From positions 619,510 through 683,509 of the forward strand of contig CAUJNA010002890.1 of the NCBI GenBank assembly GCA_963377175.1: 64,000 nt of DNA, in the 5' to 3' direction. The notes beneath the pieces were generated by a model. The model had not been told where the DNA came from. It worked only from the letters and a program-made list of their open reading frames with translations, and ran no database searches. The position numbers and the translations under genes are program-made. The stretch comes from Effrenium voratum. Taxonomy: Eukaryota > Sar > Dinophyceae > Suessiales > Symbiodiniaceae. Positions 47,501 through 62,500 of the stretch are shown here, piece after piece (the stretch's first letter is position 1; each line of letters begins with the position of its first letter).

Positions 47501-50500
47501 TTTTCGCGCCTAGGGCGTGAGCGGATCTAGGTCCCCCAGGATCGTGCCCTTTCTCACCCGTTTCCTTTTTGGTTGGGAGGGTTCCCCTACTAAAATGGAC
47601 TACAGAAACAAGGGCGCCCTTATTCTAACCTCTCTACTGGAGGACCTAGGGATGTTCAACCAACGCAGTAAGTATGGTTGCAAGGGGACGACTTGCATGT
47701 ATCCCCATGTACCCCAACAATGACCACGGTTATAGCCTGAGTTTTACCGGGGTCATTATTTTGACGGTTCCTGGGGGACTTGGGGGGTGACTTTGGTCAT
47801 GGTCAAATAATGAGGCCAGTGGTTGAGTTGGTACATCCTAAGTAATGGGTACATTTGGTCCATTTGAATGTCACACGAATACTATCTGATTTAGAGCATC
47901 CTCCGGTCATTTTTTGGGTGCATCCTCAAGGGAGTCTTGGTGTAGGATTCAGCAACATGTTTGACCCGAGTTTTCGCGGGATGAAGACAGACGATTCTTC
48001 GAGCAAATTGGCAGTTTGAAGACTTGGCTATGAATGTTCATGCTGTGGCAGGACGAAATCCATTTCGTACCCCTTTGAAACCATAGGAAACCATTGATTG
48101 GTGTTTGCAGTGGAATCATCATTCCAACGTTTCTCAGGTGGTGCGACATGGATTTCGTCCATCCGCAGTAGGGAAGGGCCCCTTCAAAGTGATTGGTGGC
48201 CACGATGGAAATTCATACCCAGACTGGAGCAAGAGCTTGGCACTGAGATCTCGTCTTACCTACTAGGTCCCCCAGCGAAAGGGGGCCCTTTCTCACCCGT
48301 TTCTTTTTTGGTTGGGAGGGTTCCCCTACTAAAACAGACTACAGAAAAAAAGGGTACCCTTGTTCTAATCTCTCTACTGGAGGACCTAGCCTATATACTT
48401 GATCCTATAGCCTTCTGCTCGCGATACGGTTCGGATCTGGGAAGTCACTAAGGCTGTACAATTATGCCAAGGCTGGGTTGGGTTGCTTCGCACGACTACC
48501 GCTTGTGGCACAAAACTTTGGCTTATAAAAGAAAAAAACAACATACAAGGCCCACTGATTTCGTTGAGCTAAAAAGTAGGTGACCAAGGGAACCAAAACA
48601 TCTGGACAATGGCGAAGGGTTACCTACGCAAAGATCCTTGGAAGACTAACCCTTTTTTAGGCCCACTCCGTTGCGGGGTCCTGACGGTTTCGTGCCGAAC
48701 AAGTGCTGAAGCAGAGGAATCAGTTTTGGGAATTTTACCATCTGGGGTCGTCACCAGAGACCCACAGACCCTCTCAAGGATTGTCACCAGGGACTTTGAG
48801 CAGGAGTCACCAGACCCCGCACTGGGGGTGTCACTTTCTGTCACCCCGCCAGGCAGTCATGACCTCCGCCGGTATTCCACCCGAGTTCGAGGATGGATCG
48901 GGTGAGCTTGCAATCTGGACGAGTCACGGCGAGTAACACGGAACCATTTGGAGGGGGCTCGAGCTCGACATGTTTGCTTTCGTATCCTTGGCACCACTAT
49001 TAGGTCCCCCAGTGCCCTTTTACGGTTTCTTGTTTGGGGGAGGGTTCCCCTACCAAAATAGGCAGAATAAAGTTGGTACCCGATTATTCGAACCTCTCAA
49101 ATTTGGAGGACCTAGAGACTATCTATGTGAGCCGACAAACAAATTATCGGTCTGGCAGGGGAAGCAGGATGCCTCTAGGCATACCTTCCATTTCCATGCT
49201 GCCCAGGGATCCTTCTAAACCTCCATACAGTAAACCCAGGGAAAACAGTCTTCTTCTTTTTTAGAACGATGGTTGAACAGAAGGAAAAAGGATTCAAACC
49301 CTAGAATGCCCACTCAAGCTTCCTGTTGAACATCACGTGGCCCCAATTGAGCTGTACCTGAAAGATTGGGACGGCAAGAAGCGCGCTGTGGAAGGCACCC
49401 CAGGCCTAAAACCCCTCAACGTGTTGCTGTTCCCGGAAGGGGAGAAGTCCCTATCCACCATTTGGGGCTTCCTTTGAGAAGCATCAAGCGGTTCCCAGAC
49501 AGGCGGCGATTGAGAGCCAGAAGCTGGACATGTGAATCCAAATGTCCGCGTTTCCGTGGAAACCTGAGGTTTCTGGGTCCTGCAAGACTAACAATGCTGA
49601 CCCAATATTAATCAACCCCAGTTAATGAATGGGGGAGTGTTCCCCTCCACAAGTGACTCCCCACTGAACCCAGGGACACCCCCTATCAATAAACAGGGGT
49701 TGATTAATATGGGGTCAACATTATTTTCCTTTTAACAGCGATCCTCTGGTGGGTTTGGTACCAACGTGGAGCCAATAAAGTAGAGGTTCCGGCGAGGCTT
49801 CGAATTGAAGCAAACCAATAAGATAACCAACAACTTTGGACATAGGTAATTACACAAGTAATTCATCATGTGCTCAGTGGATAAACCCATATATTTTGTG
49901 GCTACCTTTGGACTGGCTTGGAGGTGATCCGGGGGGTGGTTGGTTCTACAAGCACCAGGGGTTCAGTTCCAATGAACTAAGGGCCTTGAAGAGTTGGTTT
50001 CCACCCCCAAGCCGCGAATTGAGGGGTTGAACGGTTTTTGTTCAGCCACACGGCCATATCACCAGGTGGCTCCCAGCCACCTTAGCTTTGAACATATTTC
50101 GTTTTTTGGTTGGTTTTGTGGTAGTTTCCATTTCACCCAGAAGCTAAACACTTTCAGAAGCTAAGCTGAGAACACATGTGGTAGTGTTCATTTCAGAGGC
50201 TAAAAGCTTTCAGCACGGGATCTGAAAACGGGCAGGCGGAGCTCGAAGCCTGCAAGGCTCCTCCGAGGCGCGGGAAAGTTCGCTTGGAATGCTGAATCAA
50301 TCCGCCCGGAGTGAAGTGGGGAACTTCGTGGATGCCAGCTACCAGTTTTCAGGAGACTACATCATGTGCCTAGAGTCTCCTTCTGACCCGAATAAAAAAT
50401 GGTTGGCCATTACCTAAAATACTGGGTGGTCATGGACCGATTCTTAAAGGAGGTGGATTCCAGTGACAAGTTTGAGGAAACTTCTAAGGGTTGATTCTAG

Positions 50501-53500
50501 GGTTTTTTCTCCTAGGGATCACTCGGGGTTTATTCTAGGGCTTGATTCCCCATTCTTTCCAACCATCATTCTTTTCGAAAACCGGATCCGTTTCCCCTGG
50601 GTTTCCGGAAAGAGTGGGGAAGGTAGCACTAGAACACCACATGATGCCCACCAAAGGGTCCCCGATTGAAAAACTCATAATATTGACCCCAAATGAATCA
50701 ACCAGTTTATTAATAGGGTCCATGTCTGGGTGATATGTGGGGGATTCTGACCACTTTTACTTTTGGAGGCGCCCACCCCCATATTAATTTACTGGGGTTG
50801 AGTAGTTGGGGTCAACATTGTAGGTAAACCTTCGATCCTTTTTGTGCCAGGTTTGACATGATGGTTTTTCCTGGTTATCTATTGTAATGGTAACTGAAAG
50901 CACTGGGGTCGGTAACCAAAGTTATAACCCAGTTGTAGATCTCCCAAAATGGAGTTAACACTTTTTCAGGTTGTAACTCAGGTGGCTAGCCAGTTAGGCC
51001 AAACATCCTGGTCTAGGTATCATCATGGCTTTTCCATCGGGTGCGGCATAAATTGGCCCAAAAGGAGAGGACAGCCGGATATGTGTGGCACACGAATGGG
51101 TTGAATGGGTTTGTTAGGGAACCCCCCTCCCCCCCCCCAGAAAAAGGGGGAAGTGGGTGTCCATTCTTTCTTGAAAAGCCACCAACGGGGCTCCCCCCCG
51201 CAAAAAAAAAGGAAGGGGAAACAAAAACAACAAGAAATGGAAGCCTACAAAAGGTGATCGACAGCGAGGCTTGGAGCAAAGTCACCGTTTCGACGGGACG
51301 GGAGCCGGGGTTTTCGAAGCATTTGGCATGAATGATTTCTTCGGAGTCGGAACCTCCAAGGTGGTGGACATGGATCGGGACCCACTTTTTACTGGTGCTC
51401 AGTTGCCCAAAGCCGACCTTTTGACCTTTTGACCTTTTGGTTTTCCTGTTTTGGTTCATTTTTAGTGGAGGTGCCAAAAGGTTGACCTTTTATTTCTGGG
51501 TCCTTTGGGCAAGTGAGGGTGTCCACCAATTAGGATTCAGACCCACGTGTTCTTGGCTTCCATCTTTGGATTTTAGGTCATGGTCTAAGCACGCGACCTG
51601 GTTTCCCCATGTCTCCACACAGCACCCCTAGCGCTGGGTGCGCAGAGCCTTCGAGGAAGATGGAATCTGTCCCCTTGGAAAGGATGGCTTCCGTTTGTTT
51701 AAGAATAAGTTTGATTTTCCCCTGTTTGTTTTTTGAAAGGAAACCATCACTGCTGGGAATATTTGTTTCTCCAGGGGGCTTAAGCAAATGGAAGGTTGCA
51801 CCAAGCACCAAGCCATGGTTTGCCGAGAGGCTGATGTGTCATTTTCCCTCAAAGGAAGCCGAGAAGTTGCAGCAAACTCCTTCTCGGGCAGGGGGACTGT
51901 ATTTCGAGCATTTTTCCCCACAGCAAGAAAAGGGTTCCAAAATGGTGAAGAATATGTATCAAGCTATATGCCTGGAAGGTGGGCTTGTAGGGTAACTTTG
52001 GTTACTCCCAGCGTACTCACCTGGCGAATCGAACACCCAAGTACCCCGCACGCCGGAAAAGGGGGGGACAAAAAACCTTTCCAGTCGTGGTTCCATCTTC
52101 CCTTCTATGGGGAAGACTCCCTTCAAAAGAAGGGGTCCCGGACCCTCCAGCCCTCCCTCGAAAGGCAGGGGGGAACGAACAAAGGCCTGTTTTGCATATT
52201 CAACCAACTTAGTGACTGGAGTATACCCATGGTAAGGGGACCAACCAGCCAGTTGCCCTAGTTACCGTTACAACCTACTTGCCTCACCTTGGCAACGAAC
52301 CAACGAACCTCCAAGCTGAGCATCCAGGGGTTCGCCCCGCTCGCGACACAACCCGCGAAATTTGATCGCAAGCGCCAGGAAGTGCGCCAAGTGCGGCAAG
52401 CTGAAGCCGCCCCGGGCGCAACTCGGCGCAGACGGGTGAGACGCGTGTAAAGCAAAAGACGGGGGCAAAGGCTTGACCTTCAAGGAAACCATGGGTTAAT
52501 GAGCCCCGGGTTGTAACCTTAAATGGGTGTTTCTCGAAGTTAAGGACCTCTGTATCGGTAGCAATTGGGATTATGACAACGGCCAAAAGAAGCATGGTGC
52601 AGGCTTGCCTTGCAATCGGTGCGATAGGGAATGACTTTCCGAGTCCGGGTGTGGGAATGAACCAGGGATTTCCGAGAAATGGCCAGCAGTTGGATCGGTT
52701 TTTTGGGGTCATATGTCTCACTACCTGCTGAGCACCAGGGGCAAAGACTCGGCACAGGGTTGAGCCATTTCCCTTTTTGGTTTACCGAAAGTGGCGATGG
52801 TTTGAAAGGAATCCACGAGTTACTTGGAGCTGATTGGGGGAAATCCAGTGATCCCTGGATTAACATAGAACCATGAATTAAGATACCTGAGAAGTAGGGA
52901 AGTCTCCTTTTGGGGCAAGGACCCTCTTGGGTTTCATGCTAGTTTGCAGGGGTCCCGGTTTCAGATGTGGGTTGGGAGTGGCTGTTTGGGACGTCATTCG
53001 GGTAATGTCAAAACGCAATTGGCTGTTTGCAAAAGAACGGTTTTGCACGGGCGACTTCGGCAGTTTGGCACCTTCGGGTGTCATTTTGCCACAAGCACTT
53101 GGTTCGGGACCACTTACCCCAAGACATACTCCACCTTTTGGGGTATGTACAATATTTCTTTCCCATGTGCAACCGCTCATTTTGGTTGGTATGTCCATTT
53201 GGGGTATGCAAGTTGGCCCTCAAAGGAACAGGCTACTTGGTAAGTGGTGATGGCAAGCCTGGCGAGATGACCTACCGAATTAGGAGACACATAACCATGG
53301 CTGATACGTGGGTTGTATCACCAGGCTTACGATCACCACTTCCCCGACGTACCGAATCGATCGCCCCTGTAAGTCCAAAAACAATGTTCCTTTCAAACTT
53401 GCAGGTGCTGGGTAGGGAATGTGGGCATGTTCCCGTCCCCTTCAAGGAAAATACGAGGGTCATGTTTATAAGGGTCATGGGTTGAACCCATCTCCGGGCG

Positions 53501-56500
53501 TTTTTTTCTCTCGAAGACGAAAGTGTTTGCGTTGAGAGATCGGGGCTCCTGCCTTGTCTAGGTCCCCCAGCGGAAGGGTGCCCTTTCTCGCCCGTTGTTT
53601 TTTGGTTGGGAGGGTTCCCCTACTAAAATCGACGACTGAAAAAGGTTGGTACCAAATTATTCTATTGGGAAGGTTCTACTAAAATCGACGACTGAAAAAG
53701 GTTGGTACCAAATTATAACCTCTCCACTGGAGGACCTAGTTGTTTAGACCCATTTTTCCACCCCTTTGGACAAGACTTGTCCCCTGGCTGGTTGAGAGTT
53801 CAACATATCGGTGTCGTTCCGTAGACCCCCCCCAAAGTGGGTGATGTTCCTTTTTGTTTAAAAGTACAAACACAAGGTTACCAGCTCAAAAGAAGACACT
53901 TGGCCCATTTGGATCACTTTCAATCACGTCTTTCGCGTAGGTGGAGAAGGCCACCTGGGTTAGAACTCAGAAATTAACAACAAGATCATCTCCACTGAAC
54001 GGGGACTTATACTCACTTCCTGAGTTCCTGCACCTTAAACTTTTTGGGAGGACCATGTTGCTGGTAAATGACAAGTTTGGACTTTTCTTGGCCCATCCAC
54101 TCAGGAAGTGGGCATAACCGGAACATATCCAAACAGTCACCAACCAACTTACCGGCTTGGCGAATCGAACAACCCAGGTCCCTTTATTGGTGACTGCCTG
54201 CTGAAACACCCACTGACTTCCATTTGCTGAAGAAACACCCTGCTGCAACACCCTATATGAAACACTGTATTGTTCAAGTCAAGACACCCATGTCCAAGAT
54301 GGTGTTTGCTCCCCCCGAACCTTTTGGTTTTTAAAGGGAATCGATTTCACTACTAGACATATTTTCTCACTTTTTTCCCTAGGGGCAAAGGCGCAAAATG
54401 GAAGCTGACTTGTGACCGCCTGAGGCACCACTGCAGCGTCTGCGGGGTTTGCGTCATGAAGATGGACCATCACTGCCCGTGCCCGTGGCCGGATTTTAGG
54501 TCTCAACAAAGCTAGTACTTGGGTCTTCGTGGCAAGCCCAGCCATCCGGTTCAACTTAGCTTTTTAGATATGTTTAGTTGGTTTAGTGGTAGTTTCCGTA
54601 TTTAATCCACAAGATGAAACTTCGCGGGGGATTTGAGGGCAGCCCAGTTGGGTGTTCGTTGCAAAGTTAGTCAGTATTGATCGTACCCTATATGCTATTA
54701 CCTGCTTATAAGCCCCCCAAAGTAGAGTTAACCTTGGCATTAGCGGGTGATAGCGCAGCTGGCTAACCACTTACAAACTTGGCCGAGCACCCAAGTAGCC
54801 TACCTGGGCGGCTCGTTTTGGTACGCGTTTGTGCGTTTGTTGAAGGGGAAACCAAAAGGCAACCCACTAGACAAATCACCTGAAGTGTACCAACTGTTTG
54901 TGGTTTCGAAGGGACACATGTGAGGTTTGGTTAATTTGGTTCATATTACGGACGTATGAGACATGTTTTGCCCACGAAATCCAGGGAACTATGTCTCCCA
55001 TCCTGTTTTGGGGAGCCTCTTTCGCAGTTGTCCGCAGCGAATCGACCATGGCGCACCTGTTTCTGTTAGTTGCTTGTTTTTTTACGCCTATCCACAGCAA
55101 GCCCAAGTGCTCTCGTAAAGTTGTTGAAAGTGTTGCTTCTAGTGAAGGCGGACTTGTTGAACATTTGTGGGTCGATCACTGTTCTGCCGTTCGGCTCCAA
55201 ACTGACCATAACTTTTCCCATGTATCGTTGGACTCTCTTTAATGCGACCCCCCCCCGAGCAGTGGTATTGCCAATTCTACTGTGTAAAAGTTATCTCCTG
55301 TGTGGTTACCCTGGTGGTCATCTTGTGTAAAGAACCTTTTGATCAACTCCCATTTACTTACCCACCACCGCTCCACCCCCCCCTTTCAATCCAGAAAACG
55401 GTTTGGATGCGCCTTTTGTGGAATTCACCTGTTCATCCCCCTGCTGGTCCCTTTTTAGTACTCTGTGCTCTTTTAATATTCCACAGGGGTGGATCCGCAA
55501 CAGCCACAGCCAAACCGATGCGCCTACTTTGGTGCATTTTGCTTGGATGTTAGGACTTTAACTTTTTGCCAACTACTGGGTTTTCCATGAACCACTAAAA
55601 GTTAAACTTTTAGCAGGGGAGCAGAAAGCAACCGTTTTCTAGATTCAACAAACAGCTGCGATCCGAGACCGGCCGAGGTGGATCAACAACTGCGTTGGCG
55701 GCTCGGCTGGCCATGGCGCCAGTGCTCATGCCACGTTTTTCTTGCGCGAGCAGGCGAGCTCACCTGCATGTAGATGCAGGCGTCCATATGTACCATACAT
55801 ATGCATACATATATATATATATATTATGTATATATATATATATTTATGGTCCCGTGTTCTGTGTTGCTACCCCCCCCCCCAGATGGTATGGGTTTAACCA
55901 GGACCCCCCCCCCCCAACCCGAGACCCCGAGCCCCCGGATCCTGGCACCTACGGTCCCGCCCTCACCCCGACCCCCTAAACTCGCACCCCGACACCCCGG
56001 CACCCCCACCCCCCAGGACAAGCCAACCCGCAACCAACCATAAACCAACCCTAAACTAACCCTAAACCAACCCTAAATACACCCTAACCAAACACTAAAC
56101 CGTAAACCCTCTAAACCTAAACCAACCCTAAATCAACATAAACCAACCCTAAACCAACCCTAAACTAACCCTAAACCAACCCTACATACACCCTAACCAA
56201 ACCCCAAACCAAACCTTAAACCGTAAACCTCTAAATCTAAACCAACCCTAAATCAACATAAACCAACCCTAAACCAACCCTAAACTAACCCTAAATACAC
56301 CCTAAATACACCCTAAACCAACCCTAAATCAACACAAACCAACCCTAAACTAACCCTAAATACACCCTAAATACACCCTAAGCCAATTCTAAACCAACCC
56401 TAAACCAACCCTAAACCACCACAACCCAACCACAGGACCACAACCACAGGGGGGGGGTACCTGTCTGACCCATGACCATTAGGATTGGGGGGGGAGCTGG

Positions 56501-59500
56501 CAATGCCGTACCATATATATATATGTATACATCGTGTCTATATATATATATATATGTATATGTATAAATATATACTTTGACTACAGTATTCGCATAGGTT
56601 GTTCTCACATGTTGACCGCCTTAGTTTTTTGCTTGGGGGATCTCATTTCAAGATGGCATCTATCCGGACTTTTAGGGAAGTACACAAACTGTTTGGGACC
56701 CAACACGTATTGCCCTGGGACGAACATGATGACAAATATCAGGCCCTTAGGGACCAATTTAGATGATGCGTTCGAGCGGATTTAGTCAGCCCAACCATTT
56801 TTAGTGGTGGCCTTCCTGAAGGATCGGTTCTCACCGGGTGAAATATAAAGCCCTTTGGCAAAGGCACAATTTAAACTATTCGATCTTCCACCCTTCGGGG
56901 CTTAGGTTTACGGTTTACGGTGGCGGTTACGGTTCGTTTTGGACGGTTCGGTTCGTGCAACGGTCAGGTTCGGTTGCGGTTCGGTTCTTACGGTTCGGTT
57001 CTTAGGTTAGGTTTGCAGCCATCCTGCTTTGCTCTAATGACCGGCCTGCCTGAATCCCGCGAACTTTGACCAAGGCAAAACGGGTCGCGTGGAGTTGTTT
57101 TTTTCTCGGATTCCTTCTTCATCTGGCGGATGTGCTCAAAGAGTGTTTGTGGTGTTTGTTGTTAGTCTTACTTTCTGAGGTCCTGCACTTTTAAACTTTC
57201 CGTTTTTTTGTTTGGCCCATCCCCTCTGGAAGTGAGTGTTTGGAGTGGGTGTTTTGTTGGTTGAGCATCAAGGAACCCGCGTTTTTCAATAAAGGATACC
57301 ACGGCATGTCTGCAGCGTAAGCAAACCCTGGTAAAGGTAAGCCGAGCGTTGGTTTTTTGTCTGTTTTCAGGGTTCCCTTGTTTGTGGCCCGGGAAAGCTA
57401 AACGGAAAAAGACACTCTCTTTTTTTGAAGGGGTCCCCCTTGAACACACAAACATATTTGTGGTCACCCTTGAGAAATGTGACATGTTTCGGTGCAAGAA
57501 AGACGGATGCTCCTGGTTTAAAAATATTCTCGCAGGACGCAGAAATGAGAGCGAGCCCGTCGATTCCTGAACAAGGTCTTCCAGTAGTGCCGTTTACCCT
57601 TTTTTAGGGGAGGGTTCCCCTACTAAAATAGATTACAGAAAAAAAAAGGTACCCTTATTCTAACCTCTCCACTGGAGGACCTAGTGAAAGTCTCGCTGAG
57701 GTTTTGGGAACTACAGATATTTCTGCCTCTTCCTCCTCTTCATCGCATCGGCCTGCACGTTCATCGTCGTGGTCGCTGGCTTGCATTTGACACCGGAGCT
57801 TGCATTAGAGACCCCTCGGGATCTGGCATGTTCTACCACTTTTGGTTTCGCAAGAGACAGTGGACCTCTTTTGGTAGGTAGTCAGTGTAAGGGAAAGCGG
57901 CCGAACTGCCATTTCGGGGGGGACCCCCTATTTTGAAAAGCACCCAACTAAGCATGTGCCAACTGTTCTCTGTCAGCAGCATCCACGGTTCATTGTCCTT
58001 CAATGACTTGATTGGACTGTATCATCGCGGAGATGTTTTCTCGTAGTCTCCCCAGCGGATCTGTGCACAGCACTCCTCGTCTTATTGATCGGAATCCCAA
58101 GTTCGAAGCGCCCCCTTGAAGCATGACTCATGGCTATTTGGTTGTAAGTTTGGGCTTCAACTTTTTTGGGAAACAACGGATTTTCCGCCCCCTTTCAACT
58201 GTATGGCCATTTGGTTGTGAGTTTGGACTTCAACTTTTTGGGAAACAGCGGATTTTCCAATTGGGCCCACAAAAAGTTAAGTTTTTGCAGAGGGGTCAAC
58301 AGCAACCAAGTAAGGACAAGCAAAGGGTTAGAAAACATGGGTCGGCATGACGACTCAGGTCTTTGGAGTGTGCTTCGAGGATGTGATCTTTACATGGGGC
58401 AGAAGAGGAACACGGGCCTTTCGCCAGAGTGTCCTCATCTCCTTCATGCACCTCAGCTTAAATTCAGCTGGAGCAGCGTCGAACACCCCCCCAAACGACC
58501 ATTTTACTAGGTGGTTCTAAACCGTTTACGGAACAGGTGGAACGTTAGGTTGGATGCATGACAGTGGCCGGTACCTATGGTGGTTTTTGTAAGTCCTATA
58601 CAAACCTTGGTAACCCTGTACAGTTTGCTAGGACAACGGTCAGTCCGTAGGAATTAGGTTAAACCCTGTCTAAGCCTTAACCTTTCTGGTAGAACCAAGC
58701 GTGAGCTGAGGGTTGCTCGCACGGCTGACATAACCCAACAAAGAAATAAGCAAGCAGCCAAACAATCCACGAACCAACCAAACAAGCACACAAACAAACA
58801 AATAAACAAAGAAAGACACAAGCAAGCAAACAAACAAATAAACAAGTTCGCAAGCAAACAAACAAACAAACAACCAAACAACTACACAACACAACACACA
58901 CACACACACACACACACGCGACAAACCGACGCACAGACAGACACACACACGCACACACACACACCCACACACACACACACCACGACTTACATGCTTTGCC
59001 ATGGCTTATGACTGCTTGTGAACATGAGACACACACACACACCACATTCCCACCTCTCCACCCCACTCACCGGCATTTGCTAAGGCCTTAGTTGACCGCA
59101 TTTGATCTGATTTGGCGCCAACAAGCTTTAAGCAAACAAACAGTTTGGCCTTGCAAGGCTGACCAAACAGCCGTTGTTTGTGCCTTGCTGGCTTACTGGC
59201 TGGCCTTTTCAGTAGTATTCGACAACAAAAGGGGTCCTTAAACAGGTTCGAATGCACGCGTTCTGATCGCTTGCACCAAAGGACAATCACGCGGTAGCAT
59301 CCGAAGGGAACCAGTTCTTTTTGCGGCCAACTCAACTGGTCGCCCAAGGTTTTAGTATTCCACAACAATCGGTAGTATAGCTCTTATATCAAAGAAATGG
59401 GTGTGTCTTTTGCAGGGGATCCCCTCAAAAATGTGTTGGTTTCCTTTCGGTTTCCACTAAAAGGGTAGCAACTCGAAAAATCAGAAACCGGACGAGCCAG

Positions 59501-62500
59501 CGAATCGAAGCTCGAGTCGCCAAAGTGCCTGGAATCCCGAAGGATTTTCGACATCCATTTACGAGGGAAACCCATCAATTCCACTAAAAGTACACCTATG
59601 CTTGAAGGCTTGAAGATCCTCCTTGGGCATGTCAAGCCAACTTAGTAGATTATTCTTGGGATTGGTCCCCTTATAAGCAGGCTTATCACCTGCTAAGTTG
59701 GTTGAAGATGCGCAGCGCAGCTTCGACTCCGAGGATTTGCGCCTCCATCCTGTGTGCGGTGTGCATGCTCGGGGGCTTCCACCTCTATTTGGCCCTTCGG
59801 CGATCGGGGCGAGTTTCGGAACCCCGGAACCCTGCGAGCAGGGGCGAAATGGGAAGACCCACCACCCTGAAAACCCGAAAAAAAAGAAAAGAAAAACAAA
59901 GGCAACAAATACAAAAAAGAAAACAAGAAAACAACAACGGGAATTCAGCCCCATGGGGGTTGCAACAACCATGCAGTTTTAAGTTGGAATTTTGAGGGTC
60001 CAAGTACATGCTGAAAGGAGCAGGGGCACTTTGTAAGTGGTGAGTTTTCCTGGTTATAACCCACTGAACGGAGATTTGTAACCATGGTAAGTCGACTATA
60101 TCCAGGGTTATTACCCACCAAGTGCCCGTAAAAGTATCAAAAGGTTAGACCAGTGCTCCCACCTGACTCTTCTGGAAGGGGTCATGTTTTACTTGGCATC
60201 TGCACATCGCCAGCCAAAAAAGACGGAGTTCTATGCGGCCGGGGGGGGGAGGTTAAGGGTGTGGTTTCCCCTTGAAGTCCATCGCGGGTCTGCTTGTTTT
60301 CCCCTTTTCATTGGTAGAGGTGATGTCTTAAGGGCAAGCAGAGGGATGACCATCCTTTCGAGGGTAATTTGGAGGATGTCACTTTGGCCCTGCGTTTCCA
60401 ACCCCGCGACTTGTTTTGACCTCTAAGCATCCGCCTGGTTTTGCGGTTCAAAAGCAGATCCGGGATCGAACCAGGTAGCAAGTGTTTAGCCACCCGTGTT
60501 ACAGCCCAACAAGCTGAACTCCACTTTTGTTTGGTGTTGAAACTTCCCAATGCTTCCAGTTACCATTACGGGAACCAGGGGAAGCCATCACGTGAAGCCT
60601 AGAGAGCACTGGGTTCAGTATGTACTAACTTGGCGACTCCAACCAGTCGGAGAACCCTCAAGTGCCACGGCCCCTGAGTGGTGACGATCGAATCGCCCCA
60701 AAAGGCATTTGCTTCTTTGCCTTGGGGGAGCAGGTGGGCCTATGTGAACATAGGGATTTGGACCCCCGGTGTGTTCCTTGTGGTTTTAAACCCAACCCCA
60801 AAACGGTCTCGGAACAACAGGCACCCGAACGGCTGGTCCATTGAGCTTGGTCAGACTCGGAGCCAGTGAGTTTATGCCCCCAGGGAGTCCCTTGAGCTCT
60901 CAGGTAGCTCAGTGTCTCTTTTGTCGGAAGTTCAACGGGTTGGTTTTTCAACTCCAAAGCACACCTCCAAACCACAAAGGGCGGCCTTTTTGCTCACTTG
61001 CGGCAGGTCTTGACCAACCAGACCACCATCGAGTTTCAGATCAACATGATCCGCCGGAGGCAATGCCGGCGCAACGGCGAGCTACCGATCTGCAAATTTG
61101 GAGCTCTCGTTGGCGCCCTCCTGTCCGCGTTGAACTTCTTCCATTTGCTGAAAGGACGATTTTGTCCATTCTGCCTTGCTGGTTTGTTCCAAGTTGCTCC
61201 TTCTTGTTTTTCCTGCCCTTGGCCTAAACAGGGCTCCTTAAAAGATGCATTTGCCCATTTGAATCCTGGCTTTTTCCCACTAAAATAAAGGGAAACCACC
61301 GTTTGCAAGGCAATGTTCAGGTGTACAATGTAAGGATCCCTGCCAAAGGTGTAAAAAGGCAGGAAAACGGAAACGGGGATCCGGGTACCTTTTTGGGTCG
61401 CTCAGGTTCTTCCGGAATCCTTACGACGTGGGGCGGAGCCGCAACTGTCAGGAGGTCTTTGGACGGGGGCCCCAGCGGGTTGGGCGGAGGGGTAAGTGGC
61501 GGCAGGTGCCTGGCTCAAGACCCAGAAAAGCCAGGCCCTAGCATGGTGGTTTCCAGCCGTGCCTTTACCTGGAGTCTCCATGACCACTTAAACATGGGGT
61601 CAATGACCCCCACAATGTTGGGTCAGTTTGGGTAATGACCCCATTTTTCAAGGGTCAGAAGGAGACTCTAGGTAGGTTTTTAGCTGTTTAGGGTTTAGTG
61701 GGGGTTTCCAGCTACACAAGTGAAGCTCTTAGCGGGGAAACTGAGGGCAGCCCAGTTTCATGAGCTTTGTTCACCAAAAGAATGGCAAGGACCCAATGGG
61801 ATGACGATCCTTAGGTAAACCACGGTAAACCACGGTGGTTATATGGCCATTGGCTTTTCAAAAGCCCTTGCAAGAAGTGGAAATCCCAATCCCCACTAAA
61901 ATAGGAAGCCTAAAAAATGGGTGGTGAATTCACCGAATCCCCCAAAATGGGATCCCAAAACGGTTTTGACCACCACAGCCATAAATGAAATTCGCCCCAT
62001 GGTGTTCCGCTTTTTTTTTGCGGTTTGAATCCCCAGGGTATGATTCTACTCCACCCCCCCAGGCAGATGCTCCTGCGGTGTAGCACGGCTTCCCCCGAGT
62101 TAACTCGGGGGGTGCCACTGGAGAAGCCGCAGGGGATGCAAGTTACCACAGCTAAGCCTTCGCTACTTTCCTTTCGGCTTTTATCTCCGGTGCCGCAATC
62201 CCAGCTAGATGGATCCACTGCAACCCACAAGACCCATGCCCATCCCCATCTTCACACCCACTTCCATTTGCAGAAAAGTATTTTTGTTATTTTCCCTTGT
62301 TGGCTTTAGAAGGAATTTATCACTACTGGAAATATTTGTTCATTTTTTCCAGGGGTCAAAACCAAATGGAAGCCCAAGACATTCGACTGGATCCACCGGG
62401 ACCCATCGACCCATCGACCGCTCCGAGGTCCCAACAGCTTGTGGGGCTTCCGCTGGATGTTCCCCTGGATGGCCCGCGGCCTAGCTCCCTCTGCGCGTTT

